Part shown: piece after piece, positions 35,001 through 50,000 of the stretch | Layout: the number at the start of each line of letters is the position of its first letter | Numbering within the stretch: the first letter of the stretch is position 1 | Assembly (NCBI RefSeq): GCF_001949145.1 | Contig: NW_019091594.1 | Location: 97,930-160,053, forward strand | DNA from: Acanthaster planci | Lineage: Eukaryota; Echinodermata; Asteroidea; Valvatida; Acanthasteridae | Reading direction: 5' to 3' | DNA: 62,124 bases | Program-made: the position numbers and the translations under genes | Notes under the pieces: model-generated | Database searches by the model: none | Told to the model about the DNA's origin: nothing | Seen by the model: the letters and a program-made list of their open reading frames with translations, nothing else

Positions 35001-38000
35001 CCTCTAAAACTTATGTGTACTTCAGAAGATACATGTAAATCATGGTGATTTGGCTGATTTCAGTAGATTTGGGGAAAAATGATTACACCAAGTTGTTTGC
35101 CACAAAACAGAAATTTTAAATCTTAATTTTGGGCTCAAGTGTCTCTTCGTGAAACGGTGACAATTGAAAGGTCCTGTAACCTAAAAACTGTAGGTCCAAG
35201 TGAGTTCATCCATGGCATGATGTGTTAAAGGTAAAACTAATGATGATGTCATGATGACTATTACTTATAGAAATACCAAACGATAACATACATGTATATC
35301 AGCAAAGCAAACTTGTGGAAAGAACAATCCCGGTAAGCTAAAATTGGGACAGACAAACTGAGTTATCTACAAAGTCAAAGTGACGACGGAATTAGATTAA
35401 TATAATGTACATTTAAACAATCATAAATTGATTGGCCAATATTTACGAAAATGATGAGGACCTGGTGAACACATGGAATAAACAGGATAGCGAGTTGTTA
35501 TGTTAACCAAAGAATGCAGGGCAGGACATGGTATGGCCTTGAGTCATACATTGTTGCTTGGGTCTGGTTGGTCTGCCGGTGGGTGTGGCTGGCAGACTTG
35601 GTGGGTAGGGCTTGCAAGGGAGTGGATTAAATTGTTGCTGGTGTGCTCAACAGTTCATGATGTTGGCTGAACCCTAGATGCCTTACTCAACTCACGGACC
35701 ATTTACCCAGGGATGTGCAACTTAAGCTCAGAGTTGGTTCAATGCGTGTTACGGCCGGCACAATATCAAAGCAGAAATTAAATTGGATTATCTTTAATAA
35801 TAAAACATATATTCCTGTCTACCACTTTGTTTTCTTGTAATATTTTAATTCAGGGTACACCCATTCTAAAAATATGTTGCTCAAGATATTTCATCCTATA
35901 CATTCTGAGAAAAGTGTACCATAAAATTGGGGAATTTTGCCTCATTAAAACTTTGTTTCTGCTTGAAATCGATAGATAACAGTTGAGACATTTATGTCGC
36001 AACTCTCTCTATAAATAGCTCTTCTACGTAGCTTGACTGTAGCAGCTTGGCCTTTAGTGATGTCAGCGGTCCACCAGCCCACAGTAGTATTGCTATAAGA
36101 GACCTTGGCATGGGAGGGTCTATACCCCTTGTATAATGGAGTATACCTACCATTCATTTACTCAACTTGGCTTGATACAAAAGATATACAGTAGTTGTAG
36201 GAGCAGGAGATTTTGGTCCAAAGGGGCTGACCCAGCCTTGCCAAGTAATAAATTTAAATTCCTGACTAACAATGGATAATTATATTTTTATCCTGTGATT
36301 TTGTTGACTGTTACACTTGTCTTTGAATCGCATCTGCAAGTGTTGTACACATTTGTTCACTTTACGGATCTTACAGCATATGTTTTTTCCAAAACTTAGT
36401 AGAAAAGCCCTGTGTTCTGTTGCAAATAGGCAAATTGAGCACCTTCCGGATGATTCGCGTAAAACAGTGCAACTGAATGAAACTGAATGAAAAACCCTCT
36501 AATAGAGAAAATCATGATCTCAAAATGACCAGTAGTGATTTACAGCTGATCGATAAAGTTTTACAATGTATCCTGGTGCGGTTCCAGATTTTGTTCAGAG
36601 GGAGGCACACCCAAAATTGGAATTTGTCAAACTTCAGTCTTTTATTTTTTATTTAAAATTTTTAATATTTTTGATTTTCTTTTCTTACAACGCTTCTTTT
36701 GATTGCTTACTTAGACATTGTTTTAGGTCAGATCCACTTGACACTTTTTAAGTTGAGATTCCTAAAGCATGTTTCCTCTGTAGTGCCATAGTACCTGTAC
36801 CGGTACATTTGTGTGCAAAATGCTCTGTAAGACATACAAGAACGGGCAATGCATTTTTCTTGTAATCCAAGAAAAGCAGAAAAGGCCTTCTTTCTATTGC
36901 AAACAGACATTGTACATCTAAATTTAAACTGATTCTTTTCAGCTATTTATGTATTTGCAAACAAATTTTTTGAAGTTATACTAATGCACTTTATGTATGG
37001 TTTTCTGTTTATTGTGCATGCACCAGAAGCTGCCATTTATTGGCTGGATGTTCATGATCTTTGTATATGTAGATGCAGCTTATAGTTCTTCATTCATGAC
37101 CAAAGCAAGGTCATTTTGTTCTCTCTTTTATTTCACGTGCCCAATCTTTATCATAATTTCACTGGTGTTTATACCGCCATTAAGGGGCCATTTATTTTCC
37201 TTATTTTTATATGTGCACATGTTCAAGAATGTTCATTTATTGAACCCCTCCCTAGCATACAAACTAAAAAGGAAAGAAAAAGTTGTGTGAGGTATTTTCA
37301 TCTGTGGCGTAAATCTGGGGAGGGATGATTACATCATAGAACACTGAATAAAGAGCAGTGTTTTTGATACCAATATGCATCGGTAAAATGTATTACAATC
37401 ATGTAGAATCTTGCATCAGACCAGCGTTGCTTTTTTATTGTTCACTCTTTGAGTACTACATGTATTTAAGCCTTGAGCTTGACCAAGAGAGGGCTCAAAT
37501 TTCTTGGCAACAGAGCTCCTTTGGTCAGAACTGCACTTTGCTGGTTCACGAATGACTGTGAAAAAACGCCTTAACTTTATTTCCTCACCATGAAAAAGTG
37601 GAGGACAATTCAATTGCCCATCCCCCAGTCAAAAAGCAGGGAGGATACATGTATATACCTCCCCTGGATTGACATGCATGATTTTCATAATCTTAGTTTG
37701 TGAACTCGAGAAAATTGTAAAAAATAAATGTCAGTATGTTTTTAAGTTGTGAAGTTGTGATTTGCATTTACTGATTCATAAACTTTTCCCCTCTATGCAG
37801 AGAGATATGGCAAAATGGATCAAGTTTTAGATAATTGGACAAACCCAATGTTTTCATCACTTGAAACGGATATTACGGATGCCCAGTCTGCGCACTTGCC
37901 TCAGAATTGTGTCAGAATGTGGGACACCTTTCACCCGTACAAGTTCCCCAAAACAGTGTTTCAGGGAGTGAAGGTAAGTGCTAAATTCATGTTTTGTCAA

Positions 38001-41000
38001 CAAATGCCAAAAAGAATGAGCCAGTTTTTAACATATAGCTCCGCCAAGTTTTAACACTATTTTGCTAAATACATGTACATGTATCTTCAAGTTGAGAAAT
38101 GATAAAAGTTTTAAGGATTTCTGATTTTGATGTTTCTTGTTCTACGAAATATTCTTATTATGGGGGAAAATCTTCTTTCTCCCTTCCTAAAATAGTTTTA
38201 CATATGAGTGAGATAAATTTTACACTTTCAATATCATCATCTGATACACAAAAATATTTGTGACAGTACATACATGTAGATGGATCATGTTGAGAAATCT
38301 ATGGTGTCTGTTGCTTAATAGCTTGGGCTGTTTTGTCTTTGGCAGAGTATTTTACCACCGACATATGGCACCACACAGGCATGTAGATATGTCACAATCA
38401 TAATTACTATATCACATACTAATTCATGACAGATCGCAGAACTACCATCAGTGCATTCACGGTCACGTGCCAGCTGCTATTTTTGCTGTTTGCCAAGCGC
38501 ACATGCAATCATTCATGGAAGGAGTAAATACGCATGTGTTTTTAATTGTCATTCGGCTTACCTTGGCAAGAGTACAAAACGCATGCGCAGTAGCAGAAAA
38601 TCCAGGAAGTATTGCCCGGGTTTACTGTGCACTCATGGTGCCGCCAGCCTAGTAATAGTCGGCATGCATTCTTGTGTGTAAAATAAATGTAAATCGAAAA
38701 AGATGAAGTGTTTATGTTTTGACCTTAGGAACAAAATAAAAGTTCTCACTTTCTAAAATAGTTTTACATAGTACAGACATACCTGTGTGTTACGTCTGTG
38801 GTAGAATACTCTGTCAAAGACAAAACAGCCCAAATTATTGAGCAACAGACACCATAGATTTCTCAACATGATCCATCTATGTACTGTCACAAATGTTTTT
38901 TTGTATCAGATGCTGATAAGGAAAGTTTAAAATTTATTTCTCTCATCTACAAGTAAAATTATTTTAGGAAGTGAGAACTATGGTTGAAACACAAACACTT
39001 CATCTTTTTATTTACATTTATTTTTATACACACAAGAATGCATGCAGACCATTACTAGGCTGGCGCCTCCACGAGTGCACAGTACACCGAGGCAAAATTT
39101 TTTTCTGCTGCTGCGTATGCATTTTTAATCTGTCTGACCTCAAAGCATTATAATATTTTTATCATGCAATTCAGTTCGGTTCTGTCAATTCAGTTTTTAT
39201 TCTCTCATCAGGTAAAGTATTAAACTCAGTCTCTCATTATGCATCACATAAAATGGTAAAAAATTTACATAGAAATAGTTGTTTTTTTGGGGGAAGCGGT
39301 GAAGCAGATGTGATCCTATGTAAAAACCGATCTCTGTTCATCTGCCTGTCAGTCCATCTGTTGGGGTGTCCGACTGTCCGTCTGTCGAGGTGTAGAGCAG
39401 GCCATCCGCCTGATGTTAGAGTTTTTGCCTATGGGTTTATGGGTAGTAGTATGTGTCATTTGTGCTTGCTGGGTGGAATGATGGGTGGGATGATTGGATA
39501 GGGGCACAGAGAAGGAAATGGATGGGATCATCTGACAAGTCTTGTAGAGGGAAGCAGATGAGACGTTCTTGGGTTAGTAGCAAGTGCGTTGGCAAATTTT
39601 GTACAATGTTCGACTCTTTTTTATCAAGTGTATTAAGTTTTGAATATCCGGGTAAGATGCGTACTGACTTTCCATGAGTGTTCGACAAGCACGTTTCTGA
39701 ATCCTTTCAAGCTCATCAATTTGTTTCTTTGTTAAACTGGAATGCCATATGACATCACCAAACTCAACCATTGGCCTAATGTAACTATTATAAACCATCA
39801 AAAGTTCATTTTGATCAAAGCCAAATTTTTTCAATGATCTTGACATGAAGAGGCGCTTGTTTGCTTTTTTTATCAAACAATCAACTTGAGTCCCTCACTA
39901 GAGATCAGTTTGAAACCACAAACCCAGAACCCTTGCTTTATTCACATACTGTCCAGTTTTCAAAGCCAGTGATCCAATTCAGTATGAATAGGGGCAGATT
40001 TACTTAAACCTCAAAAGCCCGACGTTTAGAATGATTTAATTTAAGACATTCACTTTCAGCCCAATCCTTGAAATTGTTCAAGTCAGTTTGTAAGTAAGAC
40101 ATCAATTTAATTTTTTTGTTTTCAGCAAAAGTTACCGGTAATGTCAAAATATTTCCAGAATTCGATGATAATCTGGAAGGCTATTAGTTGTAATTTAGTG
40201 CCCTGAGGGACACCTCTCCTCAGAGTAATGTAATCTGAACAACTGTTATTAAATCTAACACATTGCTGACGGTTCTGAAGGGCATTGCAAACCCAAGGGA
40301 TGATATTACAACACTTCAATTTCAAGATTCTTGCTAGTAAGCAAGGTACATATGGTCGCCAAGGTCAAAATTAAAGCTTTAGAGAGATCGCTTAAAACCA
40401 CTCCCCCGACATCGCAACTTTCTTCAGCACCTTGGAGAAGATAATGAATAATATTACTCAGATAATGATTAGTAGAGACTCCGGGAACATCACCAAACTG
40501 TTTCTTATCGATACATTGAGCAATATCCGCATTGATCCAATCACAAACAAAACATACAGCTATATGTACTGGTACATGTACATGCATCTCCGCGAAAATA
40601 GGTGTGAGTGAGATGGGCTGCAATTTGTCCAGGGAGGGAGGGCTTTGTATAGGCACTGGCACAACAATAGCCCTTTTCCACTGAACAGGGATAACCCCAT
40701 CATTAAAGGAGCAATTGAGAATATTGGTCAATGGCACACTTACATGCAATTCATAAGCAGATTCCTTTATCAGCTTAGCAGGAACTCTATCTGGTCCAGT
40801 GGCCTTATTTGAGATGGATGGATGGGAAATGGGTGGGATGATGGGATAGAGGGTAGAGTAGGAGATGGATGGGATATGGGGTGGAACCTTTAAAATGCCA
40901 TTTGTTTTAAATCAGTATCATACATTCCCCTTTCGCAATCCCCATGCATGCCGCCATGGACTATGCGTGTAATATTAGACGATGGACCAAGGACCCCTAC

Positions 41001-44000
41001 CTATAAGATAGCCATGCAGCACTGCCGGCCGGCACGATACTCGTGACTGCGCCATGCGCCCCCATGTGTATATTAGCATTTTATCACCAATGGCTTTAAA
41101 ATGTAATATACTGACTGCTAGCATAAGTTTTGTCCTGGTATGGATGATAAGCTTTAATATATTTAATGGGTCCTAATAATTTATGTTTTGATTATTTTAA
41201 TAGTGCTATGTTTTGTTCTACATTTCTCTCTCAAGGTGCTCGGTCAAGTGGATAATAAATTTATTGCTTGCATGGGTTACATAGACGAAAACAAAGCAGC
41301 TGAACCCAACCTGTTATTAATGATTGATCAACATGCTGCACATGAAAGAGTTCGACTAGAGCAACTGGTATCAGGTGGGCTATTGACAAAGTTTTGTGTA
41401 GTACTTTGTATCCCTAATCAGCATGTCTTAAACTTCACTTAAAGGTTATGGAATGGCCATTGGCAGCTATTTAAGATTAAGTGAATCATTGTTAAAATCT
41501 TACTTCCCTGAAAGATTGTAATATGCCTGTTCACATTACAGCCTCTCAACCCGGGTTGAACTTAACCCTGGGGAACCCATAACTACTCTGGGTTGAAAAG
41601 TTTATTTTTGAACCCCACGTTCAATCCTGCATTGTTTCACACTTGTTTCATGCGAACTGAACTTTTTGGGGTGAGTTTCAACGTGGAAATGAGCAGGAAC
41701 AATTTTCAACCTGGGGTTGAAAAATCTCAATCCTGGCCTGGAGTAGGGTTAAGTTCAACTCGGCTTGAAATCAATATTGGGTTGACACACGGTTGTTGTG
41801 TGGTTGAAAATGTTCACGTGTGAACCATTGCCAGTTTTTAACCCTGCATCAATCCTGAGAGTTTTCTAGTGTGAAAAGACCTCATGTAGTGAGCTCCCTG
41901 CACCTTTTTATGTTGTCATGTTGAAAACGAAATGAAAAAATCAAAACAAGGGATCTTCTTTATAAAGTGACACATTTTTGAATACTGCCCCTGTTGCATC
42001 CTATTACCAGAATGCATTGCCACCATGTCCATGAATTGTATTCTTGGAGAGAGATATACATATATATTGTCTCTAAATGTGTATGCTGTTTGTGGTTTTT
42101 GTGTGGTATTTTTCTCTTTCTTTGCATGTGCATGCTTTTAGGTTACTTTAGTTAATTCCACGTAGCCCGTTTCATCTAGCGATATTATATAGGATCAGCC
42201 AGGTGACCTGAGACAGTTGAGGCCTTCACGCATTAAGTAGTCCTCAGCCCTCCCCCAAAATCGACTCCTATTGGTCAACAGTAAGATCGAGGTGTTGTGG
42301 TCCAAGCCGATTCTCATAATTACCGCGCTAGTGGTCCACTTGAGCAGCCCTTTAACTGGTCCGAACTGGCATTAGCGAACAACCACACATAGGGGACTGA
42401 GCTGCGGTGTGTGCGATCAGAAAACTCAGCTCCCCTGGTGCAGTTACAGGGACGGCAAGGTCAATTGAGGCAGTCTGCATTCCAGAAGTGCTTACCGAAG
42501 AATATTACACTTTGCCGGGATGGCTCACAAAAGCTTGGAGAGGGATGGCTCCACGCCACCTGTGCTAGCTGCGCCAACCACCTTGCGCCACAAGCCATCA
42601 CCTTCAGACATTCTTTCAATGGGGTTGTCCAGGCATGAATTAGACACTACAACTTAGGGGGCTGCTCCCCCACTGACATCCGGGGTGGCCCCGGTGACTG
42701 CAGTGCTGGACCATACAGGCACTATGCAGACTGCAACATGGGCAACAGAACCCACCTGCCTGCTACGCCACCGAGGCTTCCACATGCCATATGAACTTAC
42801 TTTCGTCTGGGTTTCAAATGGGCTCACTAGGAAGAACTATGCCGAGGCAACTACCCTTGTGGTTAGGGATCAACCAATGTAGGTTTTAACTGCCGATCCG
42901 ATGTCTGATGTTTTAATCAGAACATCGTCCGATCCGATGTTTTCACCGACAATAACTGAAATGTAACCTTAACAGGATGTAGGCCTACTAACAATACAAA
43001 ACCCGTGTACTCCCTTAAAATGTCAGTTTACATATTACGGTAATAAGAATAGTTTTTGCCTTCACAGTCACCGTTGAGAGAATAAATCGTGTAAATTCTG
43101 TACATCTTTCGCCACCGCGCACGACACCGATGTAGCCTAACTGATTACATAAACCCACGTCGTGCTTCCTGTGTACGGTACATGCAGAATAGACACAGCT
43201 TCTCCGACTGAATCTCGGTAACCTTTAGTCATCAAGGTGCACATGGCACTGCTGCACCATTGCGTTGGTGTCTTCATCGTGCATGCCAATGGCAGAGGTG
43301 CATGTTGTGTGTTTAGGTAACCATGCGGCTAAATTAAAAGTTAAATCGCAGGCTACCTTCAGACCAGTCACACAGCACCTCCTGTGTGCAGGGTGCCACA
43401 CATGGTGTAGTTCCTGGATTGTTTTAATGGGTGTCAATAGAAGCGGTACACATGTACACTGACTGCTCCATGGGGCCGAGGTCCGTGCATTGAGTTGTTG
43501 CGCATAGATTGCGCAGGTACCAGTATAATTTCAGGGATACTTTACTTGGGTTTAACCATGGTATAACTGTTCACAAATGAAAAAAACAAAGTTTGTATTT
43601 ATGCTCAAATAAAAAATGTGAGCTTTTGTTTGCCAAAGCTGAGTGCAGAGTTTGCTCCTTTCTTCAAGTTAACCTCAGCACTCATATTGGCAAGGAAGGT
43701 CAAATTATGCCGATCCAATGTTTTTGCCGATGTTGCCTAACACTGGCCCGACCCGATGTCCGAACCAATCATTGGTTAATCCCTACTTGTGGTTCATCAG
43801 ACTCCCTCCTCAGTTGAACATGAACCACAGCCCGACCATTCCTCCGACACCTCAGTCAATCCTGCGTCATCTGCCGATTTTGCGGCGGGATCGCCCTTGC
43901 GTAAGAAGCGCAAACACTCCTCGTTGTGTTCCACAGAGACCAAATCTAAGAAGTCACGATCCTCAATCCACCAGGATGTTTCTTCTGCAGCTATGATGAC

Positions 44001-47000
44001 AAGGTACTAGTCCGAAATACTCTCTTCAATAGCCAGCCGCCTCGATCCAAGGCCCATGCCTGTGGTGACTGCCCCAGATTCAGATCCATTATCCCCGGAT
44101 CCTTACCCACATCTGCCTCCGGCAACCCAGTCCATTCGAGGCAAAAACATCCCACCTCCTGCAAGGATCATGGACACGGATACAACCGGCACCAAGACCC
44201 AGAATCCTGGGCGTGATGTCAGCCGTTATGCACACGCATCCTGGTCCAATCTCAAGCCGAGCAGGGTGTGTCTTCTGAAGACGGAGATATCAGCTCCACT
44301 GCCAGCCACCCATGGAGGCACATCTCCGTCTACTTTAGAGAGACATGATGCAGATACTGCGCCTGCCCTCCACTACTACACCGGGGAAGCCTCGTCACAC
44401 ACCTCTTTCAAGTGCCACCCAACCAGACTCGAGACCTTGACATCTCTCTTTCTGGAGCTACTGCTGGACCTCTCATTTGTCGCAGTGTTTCAAGTTCTTA
44501 CTGATACTAAGTGATGATGGCCATATGCCCACAGGACACCATCCTACTTCCATTTTTCCTAAGACGACTTTGACAACTTCTTCGTCTCAGAGATGCGTGT
44601 CACCGCTAGAGATAAGGACAGGACAGGACAGGACACCTGGGAAAAACCTCTTTGTGGACAAGGAAAGGCTTACTTCAAGTTCACCCTTTCTGAACTTGAC
44701 AGAGCCTCACAACATGGTCTCTGATGCACCGCCTTCCTGTCACTTCTATTAGAGTACCTGGCGCATGCTTGTGAAGAAGCCTCGCCCATCACTCTGGACT
44801 TAGTGACTGTTGCGCTCCCAGCCCTTGATGTGAACATCAACAGCATATTTGAACAGTTTACACGGATCTCCAAAATGGCTACATCCACTCGAAGATCCAA
44901 TGTGCTTGAAGCCATGAATATTCCCCACAAGGAAGTCAAGTCAAAACTTGAAAGTCTCCCACTCTACAGCAAGGACTTTTTGCCGGGAAATTCATGGCAA
45001 CAATGGAGGCTGAGGCTAAGTCGATTGACACCGCCCACAAGCTTAGCTTTCCCATTAATTAAACATGGATCTTCATTGTCATCTGAGTACAAATGCAAAA
45101 CCATTGGGGAAAACCTCCCTTTCGCTCCATTCTACCATGACCTAGTGCTATACTACAGTAAAATCTCGATAAGTCGAAGCTCAGGGGAATGGACGAAAAG
45201 TTCGAGTTATCCAACATTTGAGTTATCGAAAGTTACACGCTTCAGTGCACATGCAACCTTACCATGCTTACTGGCTTAAGGCAGTTGGCCTGCTAGCTTA
45301 GTCGAACACGAAGTGGGTTTTAGGCTATCCCTACTGTGTAAGTTTTCCTCAAACATCATCGTTAAACATGTTTTTATGTAGTACATTAATAAACAATAAA
45401 CCATTGAAGTTATGTACCGGTACCTGTGTCTACGTCTTGAGAATTCATTCATTTGCTTTGCTTGATCGGGCTGTTACCGCATAACGCAGCGCGCGAGCCA
45501 GTCGGTCAGGGTTTCTGTGCTGGGTCACGTGATACATGTACAAAGCGCTTGAGGGCACATCATTCGTGCCTGATTTACTAAGGCTGCATCCGAATCTCTT
45601 GTCTAGAGCTAGGTCTTGGTATTCACTCCATTGGAAATGCATGGAGACGCGCAGACAATAGACCTAGCCTTAGCTCTGGAAGCCCGTTTCAGACACGGCC
45701 TTATTATTTTACGGTTGCGGTTGATGCCCACCCAGTGCTTGTCGACCGACGTGACAATGGCAGCCTTTGTGAATATGCTCGGCTCATCAAAGAAAAGCTG
45801 TGCACGTGACAGTAATGACTCATAATGAAGGCAAGCGTTCTTTTATCACTTTTTATTCATCATTCTTCAGTTGTTTTTTTTAATTGGCCTACCAAAACTT
45901 CGACATAAGCAGCTTAAGTGGTATTGACGTTTCGAGTTACGGATAGTTTATTGTACATAAAGGCCAATTCTTTTGTCAGGAATACAGAAAGACGTCGAGG
46001 TAAACAGAGTTTCAACTTAACAGGCTTCGACTTATCAAGATTTTACTGTATATACATGGTTTAAATTTCTCTTTGCTTTAGTTTAAGATCAGCCTGCAAT
46101 TGCCTAAAATTGGTACATGTACCTGAGAAGGCATGTTTAATGCCGAAATGGAAGCCGATGTTGCACCACTGCTGGGTGCAGGCCCACTGTTCGTGCTTGG
46201 GACTGCTCCTTACACATCCGTCAACTCTTTGCGTTGCTGTGACCAACTACCCTCTGCTCTTCAATGCGTCTTCTGTTCAGGACCTGCTAGTCCAAAGGCC
46301 TCGCCTCGACATAATCCAACATCTTTTCCAGATTTTGCTTTTGCCCTCCACTGAGGGCCAAGGTCAATACATGGCTCCGTCAGTCTTTGTCAAGGTCCTG
46401 AAGCAGTCGGACATGATCCCGGCCATCGTCCACCAAGAGATGAAATTATCACTTGAAGATTTTGAATGTTTCACATAGCCCTCTAAAACGTGCACTAACA
46501 GGCCCATCTGTGTTCCCGTAAGTGACTGCACTCTCCTCCACAGATCCATCATGATGGCCTTGTATTTTGTTACACCTCTCTAAAGCTCAGGGCGTTGCCC
46601 AACGATAACACCTGCATGCGTCGAGAAACTGAAGGGACAGCGGTATGAATAGCCCACTTTTAAGTTGCTCCAGAACTGCAATAAACCGTAACATAACGAG
46701 ACAAAACCCAGTGAGCACCTGAATGCCCTTTTGCATACAGAAACCAAGTAAACTTTACATAACAGAGCTTGTATGTCTGCTATACAGTCAAAATCCAATG
46801 CTTGTAAAAATTTTCCTGCTTCACCCACCCAGTGCGCCCGGGCAAACCATGGGGAAGCTCATGCATACAAGTGAAAATGTTTACTTCGCCTACAGAGGGA
46901 CCAATCTCAAGGACACCTGATTTCTTGTTGTATTTTCTTTTTTCATTACAAAATGCTGGCTGTAATTTCCTTCTACATTTTCCACTTCAAAATGGAAACG

Positions 47001-50000
47001 GGGCAAAACTGAATGCCACAATCAAGACAAATTACAATCTGTTTTCAATCATGATAAGATGTTCCTCATTTTGGCAGTCTTTTAATTCTCTGATTGCATC
47101 TGTAGAATCTGTGTACATACATGTACAAAGCAATTCTTTGTAAAATTCATCAAAATGATATTATAAATATATATTATTACAAATATTATTCATACTTGGT
47201 TTTCAATTAATAAAACTAAATTTTGATAATATTTCTATAAGCTCTGGTGACCAAAAGATTGGGGATTGGGGAAAATAGTGAGTCTTTGAGATTAGGGAGA
47301 TCTCGAAAATTCCCTGGCACACAGGATAGATAGCCAAGCCCCTGAGAGTTGGAAATGGTGGGGAAGAAAATATTGGGGAAGTTTTTTTAATTTGGAAAGG
47401 AGGGAAATCTGGTGACTTGGGGCTAAAAATTGAGTAAACCGGAGACCACAAATGTTATCATTAAAGGCTAAATGACAGTCTTTTTAGGTTGATCAGCATC
47501 AAGAAGTTGATGTAGACAGGGGTCAAAACTGGGTCAAATGCTCCAAATTTGTGAAAATCTTTGCCCTCGTATCTGCTCCGAGCAGAAACTAAAGAGGGTG
47601 TGTTCTTAAATGAAGATGATGGTCCTTTGGTAAGAACTCACCACTTAGGAATGCAAGTTTATATGCATTTGGCATGGGGCATGAGTACACACTACAATTT
47701 ATGCTGGAATGTATAGTCTTCACCAAACATGTGCAGGAACCCAGTTGGAAAACTTCTCACCAGCTCGTCTTTCTTTAACTAATGAGGGTGCACTTCAATT
47801 GAGGGCAGATACATGTAAAAACTGGACCTGAAACCTCATGTTTTCCCCATTCAGTTCTATCAACAGGGTAATTTAACATAGCTTGCATTCATTGTTTCAA
47901 CAAAAAGAATCCTGCTTGTCCACTGTGTTTTTGTGTAAGGCTGCTTGCAATATCATGCATTGGGATTAATCATTCATGTCATGTGGTTAACAGCTCACCA
48001 ATCAGATAAAGGAGATTAATAAGGTGTTGTATAATATAAGTTACCAATTAATACAGCTAGGCTGAGGACTGCAACCATGCATTTGGTGCATTGAAGCTTA
48101 ATTCGTGCTATTGATATCATTGCAATTATTTTGAAGATATATTTGAAGCTCCTGTTGTTGATGCTGAGGATTGCCAAGATGGTATTGCAAAGCAGTCACA
48201 GTTGAAATCGTCAGCTGTCATCCCTCCAGTCGTGCTCATCTTAGCTCACAAGGAGCTTCAGTTGCTTCAATCTTCCACCAGCAAGTTAAAGAGACTTGGT
48301 ATCTCTTATCGTATTGTTGATGGTGATGGAGCTAATGAGACAGAAGGTTCTGTTGAGATTACAAGGTTACCGTCGTGTCTAGTAGAGAGGGAGGCAGAAG
48401 AACTCAGCAGGAGTAGACAACCTGTAGCAACATCAGTAATCCAGGTATGCTTTTGAAAAATAAATACAGAAGCAGCAATGAATTAGTCGCGCTGGCTTGT
48501 GCGTCTTTGATTTGAACAATTTTTGTAATCTATTTGGAGTGATGTTATAGTATAACTTGCTTCTACATATCAAAACTTATGTCACATTTAGTCATTTGAA
48601 GAGTCACAGATTCCAAGTCAATCAGAGAACTGTATCTTAGCAAGTGGATATTTTCTTGTCATCACAGGCATTATTGGAAGAATATCTGCAGGAACTGCAG
48701 AGGACAGCAGGAGCAAGCGCAGTGCTTCCAAAGACAATTACAAACATTCTTAAGTCGCAAGCCTGCCATGGTAGGTTTTTCTCAGGTCTAACTGGAGTTG
48801 GTTATTAATTTTATTCTTTATTTTTGACAAAATACTTAATACTTGGTACAGAGTTTCCCTTAGTTGACCAGTCACGGCAGCTTCTATTACAGTATCCCAG
48901 TTTTATCAGAAATAAAGATGTGATTTTGAGTTCTTTCTTATAGCTCTTCTTATAGGCAAATGACCTGGGTGTATTCACATTTGTTATGAAAAACATTTCA
49001 TCATGCAGATAAAATGGAATATATTCGAGGTTTCAGGCGCATTTATCCTGACATTGTTCTTAAGTTGTAAATGTAAGTAATCTTATTTTGAATGAAAATG
49101 AGAAGGTTGTCTTGTCCTCTTGGGTTGTAATGCGTGTAATTTTAACTTATGAGATCTTATAAGATTCTTATCAGACAGTGAAAAATGGTGAAATTGGTGT
49201 AAGAAAAGGTGTACAAAACTTCCAAGTATTAGATTGTGGTCTAAGAATTCAGAAGTGCTGGTCAGAAAATTTTTCAAGTTCTTTATAACAAAACGTGAGA
49301 GTAAGAAATCTTGGGGGAAACTTATCAGAAACACTTCCTCCATGCTTACATGTATAGGAACTCATGGTCACCTCCATAGATGTTTATCACCTCCTGGAAG
49401 CTCACTGTTTATGTCAAGTCAGTAAATTACATAATCAGTTGTGTGCTTCTCAGACTCCATGCAGTGGCATTGACTATTGTGGTGCAGCATGGGCTCTGTA
49501 GCAACAGACTCCCTAAGTGGTAAATTTGAATTCGGTAATTGTGCAGTTGACATACACATGTTCATCAGCCAAGAAGGAAAATGTGTGTTAGGAAATGTGC
49601 TTAAGAATCCTGACAGAAGAGAAATCTTTTGACATGATGGAGGAATGTATTCTAACACTGCATTTGGTCTACAAGATTATAGTAGTCAACCAGAAAGAAA
49701 TATTGTACATTTATGTGGCAAGCTGTACAAAAATACCGAGGCAAACATGACAGGCTGGCAAGTCTGTACAAACATGTACTTTATGAATTTGGATGTACTT
49801 CGTGTAATTGTGCTTGTATCAAAACTGAAGGTACATGTACAGGTTATAAAAATTTCTAAAAATTCTTACATGATTGCTATAAGAATTCCAACATTTCTTA
49901 TAAGATTCTATAAGATCTTATAAGGATTTTATATGCAAATTACGAATCTTATATGAATATTTTTCTTATAAGAGCATCTTTAAAACTCTTATAAGATTCT

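Larger units (their letters stand above)
32659..37800 (+). other. MLH3 intron 3
   Basis: A 5.1-kb intron with hairpin tandem units near its start, TGACATCATC-rich repeats around a 925-N gap (33899-34823), and part of a dispersed repeat at 37440-37680. Because of the gap, a small extra exon of phase 1-1 cannot be excluded. Confidence 0.8.
37974..41235 (+). other. MLH3 intron 4
   Basis: A 3.3-kb intron containing a pair of opposed repeat copies (38185-38975), a low-complexity GATGGGTGGGAT region and a CR1-like LINE fragment on the minus strand. Confidence 0.85.
41375..48136 (+). other. MLH3 intron 5
   Basis: A 6.8-kb intron ending at a weak acceptor (ATTATTTTGAAG). It contains a GTTCAACCC-rich imperfect inverted repeat (41525-41885), a degenerate retroelement coding region, an hAT-like MITE and a pogo-like MITE. 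From 46550 to 48136 nothing is recognised. Confidence 0.85.

Noticed and set aside
36997-37290. Hydrophobic 97-codon ORF as an MLH3 exon or membrane protein
   Set aside because: AT-rich intronic DNA; the FVYVD string does not match the expected VYVN..TG.S segment, and no splice sites fit the required phase.
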